NCBI RefSeq assembly: GCF_024679095.1
Contig: NC_066512.1
Span: forward strand, 15,126,038-15,190,037
Direction of reading: 5' to 3'
Length of the DNA: 64,000 nucleotides
Source: Eriocheir sinensis
Taxonomy: Eukaryota > Arthropoda > Malacostraca > Decapoda > Varunidae
The notes under the pieces were generated by a model. It was given only the letters and a program-made list of their open reading frames with translations, had not been told where the DNA came from and searched no databases. Below are positions 56,411-64,000 of this stretch, in pieces; position 1 is the first letter of the stretch; each line of letters opens with the position of its first letter. The position numbers and the translations under genes are program-made.

Positions 56411-56587
56411 CCCAGAAGACGCGACACAACCCCCGATTAATACCTGGTACCCATTCACTGCTGGGTGAACAGGGGCGTAGGGTATCGGAAAAACGCGCAC
56501 CCAATTTTTTCCACTCCGCCAGGGAATCGAACCCGGGCTCTCTCGGTTGTGACCCGAGTGTGCTAACCACTGCACCACGATGCCCCC
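56411..56587 (-). mobile_element. tRNA-derived SINE family B, copy 1
   Basis: On the minus strand the head GGGGGCATCGTGGTGCAGTG then GTTAGCACACTCGG carries an A box, with CAC at the anticodon position of the CTCGG/CCGAG arm. GGTTCGATTCCCT is the B box. The body has TTCCGATACCCTACGCCCCT, CACCCAGCAGTGAATGGGTA and AATCGGGGGTTGTG. It matches 63826-64000. Confidence 0.9.
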
Positions 56588-57070
56588 AGGGTGACGGCAA
56601 TTACATCTGGCATCTTAGGTAAACAATTTATAAAAGATTCTAGTAAATCAAAATTTTGGTGTAAAGATCTAATGTTAATATGTACAATATTAATATTGTT
56701 GTTTCCTAGTGATTCTGTAGCAGAACTGTATTCTTCAAAATTGTAATACTTAGATAAGCAGTTGATATCATGTTGACCTGATTTTTTTTTTTTAATGACA
56801 TTTAATTCAATGTTGAGTGTTGAAAGTATTATTGTTTTGGCTCAGACCATCATAAAGTGAGTCATATAAATTCTCCATAGGGCATATAAAAAAGTAATAA
56901 TTATACAAAGTAAACAATTAAAAAATTATAATATATAATAATAACAGAAAATAATAAGAATCAAATTAACAACAGCAGGCTCCGCAGGTATGCAGTAAGC
57001 AGCCAGACAAAGTTGTGGATAAATACAAGGAAAGGAATAATTCCCACATTTTACCACTTACTTGAAGTGT
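56588..57070. other. No gene seen; AT-rich sequence
   Basis: AT-rich with a T run near 56782-56792 and no motif. Confidence 0.5.
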
Positions 57071-57150
57071 GATGGCGAGTGTAGTAGTAGTAGTAGTAGT
57101 AGTAGTAGCAGAGGTAGTAGTAATAGTGGTGGAAGTAGTAGTAGTAGCAA

Positions 57151-57226
<76 letters not shown>

Positions 57227-57600
57227 GGTGGTGGTAGAAGAAAAGTGGAGAAAATGTAGTAGCAATAGCAGCTTAAGTAGTAATAATAGCAGATGTAATA
57301 ATGATAGTATTATCATTAGTAGTAATAGTAATAGTTGTATTAGTAGCAGTGGTAGTAATAATAATAATGATAATAATAAGAAGAAAAAAATAGAAATAGA
57401 CTAATGGTAACAGTTATGATGGAGGTAGTAGTGGTAGTAGGAATAGTATTAGCAACAGTAATTGCAGTTGTGTGGCAGAAATAGTGATAGATAACAGCAA
57501 TAAGGTAGTTGTAATGCATAGTAATACTAATAAAGAAAATAGAAGCAATTCATGTAATAAACACAACAGTAGTCGTAAAAGAGGTAGTATTAATGGTTTA
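57071..57600. repeat. (TAG)n with (GGT)n, decaying into TAG/TAA triplets
   Basis: A dense TAG run at 57081-57214, GGT to about 57235, then scattered TAG/TAA/AAT triplets to about 57590. Ser-rich and Thr-rich frames over it are spurious. Confidence 0.9.
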
Positions 57601-57734
57601 CTGGCAATGGTTGTGATACTTGAACGTATCTGTATTGTTTAAGCAAATATAATAGACATAATAACAGGAGTGTAACAATGTGCTGAGGAATATAACATAT
57701 AATTGAAATAGTGACAGAAAAAAATTGTAGTATA

Positions 57735-57735
57735 A

Positions 57736-57784
<49 letters not shown>

Positions 57785-57806
57785 TTTTGTTGTTGTTGTT
57801 GTTGTT
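57735..57806. repeat. (TAG)n then (GTT)n
   Basis: TAG at 57735-57783 and GTT at 57788-57806, downstream (on minus) of the LINE ORF1 relic. Confidence 0.95.
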
Positions 57807-57973
57807 CTGTGGTAACAAAGGAAGTGTTGGTACTAGTAGTAACAATCAATGCCAGTAACAATCAATGACAGTTAGAATGTAGCGGGAAAGACGGTGGTCT
57901 GTTACACATTGTCTTGCAAGGCAGGAAACTTTTCTAGAAAATTGTTCAGAGTTTGTTCATAGGTGATTACATG

Positions 57974-58690
57974 TTATTGATTAGAGCATTTTAGTTTGAT
58001 ACAAAATTTTCCATCTTTCGTGTAACACTGTTGGAACAGATCTCGGTTTTCCCTTCTGATACTCCAGATAGTTTTGAAGAGGGAAAGGCGTTTGGGGGTC
58101 AGGCTCTCGTTGACATGTAAGTTTGGTTTAAGGGTAATGCAAGCACTTATAATTTCTTGTTTTTTTTTCTCACGACTATGCAGTTTTACTATGATAGGCT
58201 TACTTGCGTTATGATTCGTCTTGTTTCCTAGCCTGTGAGCTATGTTAATGTCAGAGAGGTCAATGTTTATTTTCAGGTTAGTCTTGATAGCACCAATGAC
58301 TACTTCAGTTGGTTTTTCATTTTGAATTTTTCTGGGTAAGGATGAACCACTGACTATTACTGGGTCTCTTCTTTCATATTGATTGACTTCCTCAATTTGA
58401 TTTTCAAAATCACAGAGTTTATTTTCTTGTCCTATCACTTTAGTTTGCAGCTGATCTGTCATTTGGTCTTTTTAGTCAGATAGGGCTTGTAATGCTTTTA
58501 CAATGGTATTCGCAATATTTTTACCTTCCTCGGAGAGTGAGCTGGTGTCTTCTTCTAGGGTGCTGAGAATGTTGAGGGATATTGGTGATCGATGTGCTCC
58601 TGTGGGCTGGGCTGGTGTGGAGGGCTGTGCTGGCACGTTGGAGTCATGGCCATGCTTGGTGTTCCCTGGGTTATTCCTATTATGCACCAT
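57974..58690 (-). pseudogene. LINE ORF1 (nucleic-acid-binding type) with one in-frame stop
   Basis: On the minus strand the first part (58690-58475) is Pro/Thr/Ser-rich and ends with a short helical NIANTIVKALQALSD stretch. A TAA follows, and the frame continues without shift as DQMTDQLQTKVIGQENKLCD, a short coiled-coil-like helix. Then come ERRDPVIVSG, an INIAHRLGNKTNH block, KPIIVKLHSREKKKQEI and NESLTPKRLSLFKTIWSIRR, ending YTKDGKFCIKLKCSNQ. That order of helix, RRM-like domain and C-terminal domain is typical of LINE ORF1 proteins that coat the RNA. No ORF2 follows; the next sequence is unassigned, then microsatellite. A single stop suggests fairly recent loss. Confidence 0.8.
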
Positions 58691-59323
58691 GATGATCCAG
58701 CAGAAAGCACTCAGCGGTAAAAATATTGTTGTGCAGATGCAGTAAAACAGGCCAAGATGGTAGTTTATGCCGGGAGGAAGGAAGTCGGCAGGTTTGTTTT
58801 GGTCTGGAGCACTGAGCAGACGTAGTAGAAAACCTAATCATTATGGAGAGTATAGTGTGGTTTCAGGGATTACATGTACACTGTACTGGACTGTGGAAGT
58901 GGCGCTTAACCCTATTCGTTCCGACCCGGGCCACATTTGCCCCCCCCTGAGGATTTTTGTCAAAACGATCATTTTTTTTTTATTACCAAGTTTAAAAGAA
59001 AAACAGACCTACTGATAAACGTAGAAAATACCGTAGATTAAGATGCGATATCAAAAATAACCATAGGAGCCTCCGTTATCTTGCTAAACACGAATATTTA
59101 GAAACACCGACGCGAATCATTTTGAAGCACGGCGATACGCTGTGAAAAAAAAACAACGTTCAAACGCCTCCGGATGACGATATTATTACTGTTATAAGTA
59201 TTAATATACCTGTATTGTATAGTGCTATACTGCATGTTCTGCATCTTTTATGTTAACAAAGCTTTAGCTGATACACTAAACAGACCAACAAACAAGCTAG
59301 CTGTAATAAAAACATAATAAAAA

Positions 59324-59345
59324 CGTACACAGCCCGCTGTGTACG
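59324..59345. other. 9-bp hairpin inside the piggyBac-type element
   Basis: CGTACACAG and CTGTGTACG are exact complements around CCCG. Role unknown. Confidence 0.8.
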
Positions 59346-59539
59346 AGAGTTATTCAACGGCAGTTGGCGACACGAGCTTGTGATTGCGGCGAGGCGATGA
59401 CGAATTATGGCACATACAATACTTATTTTGACACTACCATAAGGTGATAACTGTCTCGTACATATGTTAATTTCTTGTACTTTGGCCAGACAATTCCTAT
59501 ATATAGCTAATAAAGAAAAAAACGTACGTGCTTGGAGTC

Positions 59540-60530
<991 letters not shown>

Positions 60531-60540
60531 TCTCTCTGAC

Positions 60541-62336
60541 ACTTATCATCAACGCCACCATCACGACCACCATCATCACCACCATCATAATCATCACCAC
60601 CATCATCACCACCATCATCATCACCACCATCACCATCATCACCATCATCATCATCACCATCATCATCACCACCATCATCACCACCAGCATCAACATCATC
60701 ATCACCACCATCATCATCACCATCATCAACATCAACACCATCATCACCACCATCATCATCATCATCATCATCACCATCACCATCATCACCACCATCATTA
60801 TCACCAGCATCACCATCACCACCATAATCATCACCACCATCATCACCACCATCATCATCACCACCATCATCATCACCACCATCATCATCACCACCATCAT
60901 CATCACCACCACCATCATCACCACCACCATCATCACCACCACCACCATCACCACCACCACCATCACCACCATCATCACCACCATCATCACCATCATCATC
61001 ACCACCACCATCATCACCACCATCAACATCACCATCACCACCATAAGCACCACCATCATCACCACCATAATCATCACCACCATCATCACCACCATCATCA
61101 TCACCACCACCATCATCACCACCACCATCATCACCACCATCATCATCACCATCATCACCACCATCATCATCACCAGCATCATCACCATCATCACCACCAT
61201 CATCACCACCACCATCAGCACCATCACCAACATCACCATCATCATCACCATCATCATCACCACCATCATCATCATCAACACCACCATCATCACCACCATC
61301 ACCATCACCACCATCATCACCACCATCATCATCACCACCATCATCATCACCACCATCATCACCACCATCATCATCACCACCACCATCATCATCACCACCA
61401 TCATCACCATCATCATCACCATCATCACCACCATCATCATCACCACCACCATCATCATCACCATCATCATCACCATCATCATCATCACCACCATCATCAC
61501 CACCACCATCATCACCACCATCATCATCACCACCATCATCATCACCACCATCATCACCACCATCATCATCACCACCATCATCATCACCACCATCATCATC
61601 ACCACCACCATCATCACCATCATCATCACCACCATCATCACCACCATCATCATCATCACCACCATCATCATCACCACCATCATCATCACCACCATCATCA
61701 CCACCATCATCATCACCACCATCATCACCACCATCATCATCACCACCATCATCAACAGCATCATCACCAGCATCATCATCAGCAACAACATCATCACCAT
61801 CATCATCATCATCATCACCAGCATCATCATCACCATCATCAACACCACCATCATCACCACCATCATCATCACCACCATCATCACCACCATCATCAACACC
61901 ATCATCATCACCACCACCATCATCACCACCATCATCATCACCACCATCATCATCATCACCATCATCATCACCACCATCATCATCACCACCATCATCACCA
62001 CCATCATCATCACCACCATCATCACCACCATCATCATCACCACCATCATCATCATCACCACCATCATCATCACCACCATCATCATCACCACCATCATCAT
62101 CACCACCATCATCACCACCATCACCATCCACCATCATCATCATCACCATCATCATCACCACCATCATCACCACCATCATCACCACCATCATCACCACCAT
62201 CATCATCACCACCATCATCATCACCATCATCATCACCACCATCATCAGCATCATCATCACCACCATCATCATCACCAACATCATCACCAACATCACCATC
62301 ATCACCACCATCATCATCACCATCACCATCATCACC
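60541..62336. repeat. CAT/CAC triplet array, about 1.8 kb
   Basis: Almost every triplet in phase is CAT or CAC, mostly as CACCACCATCAT or CACCACCATCATCAT blocks (12 or 15 bases), with rare CAA, CAG, AAT or AAG. One plus frame therefore reads as a nearly pure His run (60484-62391, 635 codons). The minus frames read as Asp/Gly and Met/Val. These are artefacts of a three-base period. Confidence 0.97.
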
Positions 62337-63390
62337 AAAAAGGAGGAAGAAGTGGATGAAGAAGAGGAAGAGGAAGAAGAGGAGGAAATAGAGGAAGAGG
62401 AGGGAGAGGAGGAAGAAGAAGAGGAAGGAGAGGAAGATGCAGAAGAGGAGGAACAAGAGGAAGAAGAAATGGAAGAGGAAGAAGAAGAAGTAGGGGAGGA
62501 AAGGAGGAAGAAGCTAGAAGAGGAAGAAGAAGAGGACGAGAAGCTAGGAAGAGGAGGAAAAGTATAGAAGAAGAGGAGGAAGAAGTGGAAGAAGAGGAGG
62601 AAAGAGGGAAGGGACAATAAGGAGGAAGAAGAGGAAGAAGGAAGAAGAGGAAGACTAGGAAGAGTAGGAAGAAGAGGAAGAAAAGGAGGAAGAGGATGAA
62701 GAAGAGGAAGAGGAAGAAGAGGAGGAAATAGAGGAAGAGGTGGGAGAGGAGGAAGAAGAGAAAGAGGAAGAGGAGGAAGAAGAAGAGCAAAATCAAAAGG
62801 AATAAGAAGATGAGTATGAAGAAGAATAGGAAGAGGGAGATGCAGTATGTGGAAGAAGAGTAGGACGAGAAGCTAGGAAGAGGAGGAAAAGTAGGAAGCA
62901 GAGGAAGAGGAAAAGGAAAAAAGAAGAAGAGGAAGAGGAGGGGAAAAGAGGGAAGAGGGAAAAGGAGAAAGAAGAGGAAGAGTATGACGAGGACGAAGAC
63001 GAGGAAGCAAAGGAGGAAGAGCAGGAAGAAGAGTAAGAGGAAGAAGAGGAGGAAATAGAGGAAGATGTGGAGGTGGAGGAAGAACAGGAAGAGGAGGAAG
63101 ATGAAGAAGAAGAGGAAGAAGGAAGGGAAGAGGAAGAAGAGGAAGAGGCAGAAGAAAAGGAAGAGGAAGAAAAAGAGGCGAGAAGCTAGCGAGAAAAGGA
63201 AAAGGAGGAAAAGGAGGAAGAAGAGGAAGAGGAAGAATAAAAGGAGAAAGAAGAGGAAGAGGAGGAAGAAGAAAAGGAGAAAGAAGAGGAGGAAGAAAAG
63301 AAGGAAGAAGAGGAAGAAGAAGAAGAAAAGAAGGAAGAATAGGAAGAGGAGGAAGGAAAGAAGGAAGAATAGGAGGAAGAGGGAGAAAAG
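62337..63390. repeat. Polypurine (GGAAGA)n-type tract, about 1.05 kb
   Basis: More than 95% G or A on the plus strand, in GAGGAAGAAGAGGAAG words. The boundary with the CAT/CAC array is sharp. Such homopurine tracts can form triplex DNA. Glu/Lys-rich and Ser/Leu/Phe-rich frames are spurious. Confidence 0.95.
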
Positions 63391-63560
63391 GATTTTATTT
63401 CTTGAGAGTTTCTTTTCACTCATTATTCACTATTGCTTTACACCATTGATTAGGTTGCAGTACTTAGTGTTCACGAGCGTTATTGTTGTTCAGAAAAATC
63501 AATACGATGCTAGCTATACGAGCGCGAAAAATCTCAAGGGGTCGGAACGTATAGGGTTAA

Positions 63561-63825
63561 ACAGCTAAAACTGTACTCGCTCCAAAAAAGAGAACGGTAC
63601 ACATGGAGAACCCTGGGAAGGGCTGGCACCCAACACTGGTTCCAAGCAAGTCAAACAGGACGTGAGGAAGGTCTTGTTACATTGTGAGCCTCATTACAAA
63701 TGAGTTTGAGAACACTCAGAGCCAACAGCTTCAGCCAAGGATATTCAAGTCTCCACTCAACAATCTTCCTCCATACCTAAGAGACATTTCAGCCTGCAGT
63801 ATGGAGACTTCCTGAAGAAGACAGA
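63561..63825. other. No gene seen; short unassigned stretch
   Basis: Unique sequence between the TTAA-bounded element and the terminal SINE. No motif was recognised. Confidence 0.5.
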
Positions 63826-64000
63826 GGGGGGCTTCGTGGTGCAATGGTTAGCACACTCGGCTCACAACCGAGAGAGCCCGGTTTCGATTCCCGGGCGGAG
63901 TGGAAAAATTTGGGCGGCTTTTCCGATACCCTACGCCCCTGTCGACCCAGCAGTGAATGGGTACCAGGTATTAATCGGGGGTTGTGTCCCGTCTCCTGGG
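63826..64000 (+). mobile_element. tRNA-derived SINE family B, copy 2 (cut by window end)
   Basis: The head is GGGGGGCTTCGTGGTGCAAT then GGTTAGCACACTCGG, with CAC at the anticodon position, and TTTCGATTCCCGGG is the B-box region. The body has TTCCGATACCCTACGCCCCT and CAGCAGTGAATGGGTACCAG. It matches copy 1 at 56411-56587 and runs to the last base of the window. Confidence 0.92.

Overview
The window looks like intergenic or heterochromatin-like DNA from an animal, most probably an arthropod and perhaps a decapod crustacean. This is inferred from its retroposon fossils, tRNA-headed SINEs and extreme microsatellite load; nothing in the sequence proves the species. I found no convincing host protein-coding gene. 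Every recognisable protein domain belongs to a non-LTR retrotransposon: endonuclease, reverse transcriptase, an SGNH-esterase ORF1 and a separate ORF1. All copies are broken by frameshifts, stops, deletions or insertions. The longest open frames are translations of tandem repeats.

Layout. 1-2470: minus-strand CR1-like LINE with ORF1 esterase, endonuclease and reverse transcriptase, cut by the window edge. 2465-3950: purine-rich low complexity. 4091-5640: 47-bp minisatellite. 6780-7710: mixed microsatellites. 7767-9519: a LINE of a second family (family 2) whose 5' part is inverted relative to its 3' part; its 3' part is interrupted by the tail of another family-2 copy. 11690-11890: three 67-bp repeats. 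12970-15864: the longest family-2 copy. 17537-20136: three related ACGT-rich segments next to GA/CT runs, plus the first tRNA-derived SINE (family A). 21125-21423: second SINE A copy.

23337-29325: about 6 kb of degenerate CCAG tetranucleotide array. 30060-40140: about 10 kb of a 26-bp minisatellite. 40775-41400: degenerate GACC-rich tract.

44060-50330 is the most informative part. A third LINE family lies on the minus strand, and its endonuclease region is split by four insertions that the reading frame exposes: a solo LTR (TSD GTCC), a two-LTR mini-element with a tRNA-Trp-type primer site (TSD TGTG), a 1.15-kb terminal-inverted-repeat element (TSD CCTG), and a 331-bp hAT-type MITE (TSD ATCTAGTA). 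50996-56587 holds more SINEs, a family-2 tail, a 328-bp MITE and a second copy of the flank that ends the CCAG array.

57974-58690 is a LINE ORF1 relic. 58906-63560 is bounded by TTAA plus matching inverted termini of piggyBac type. It is filled almost entirely with expanded simple repeats, including 1.8 kb of CAT/CAC triplets and 1 kb of purine tract. The window ends inside a second SINE family.

No genes work together here. The signals are layered mobile elements, and arrays that in places appear tied to element ends.
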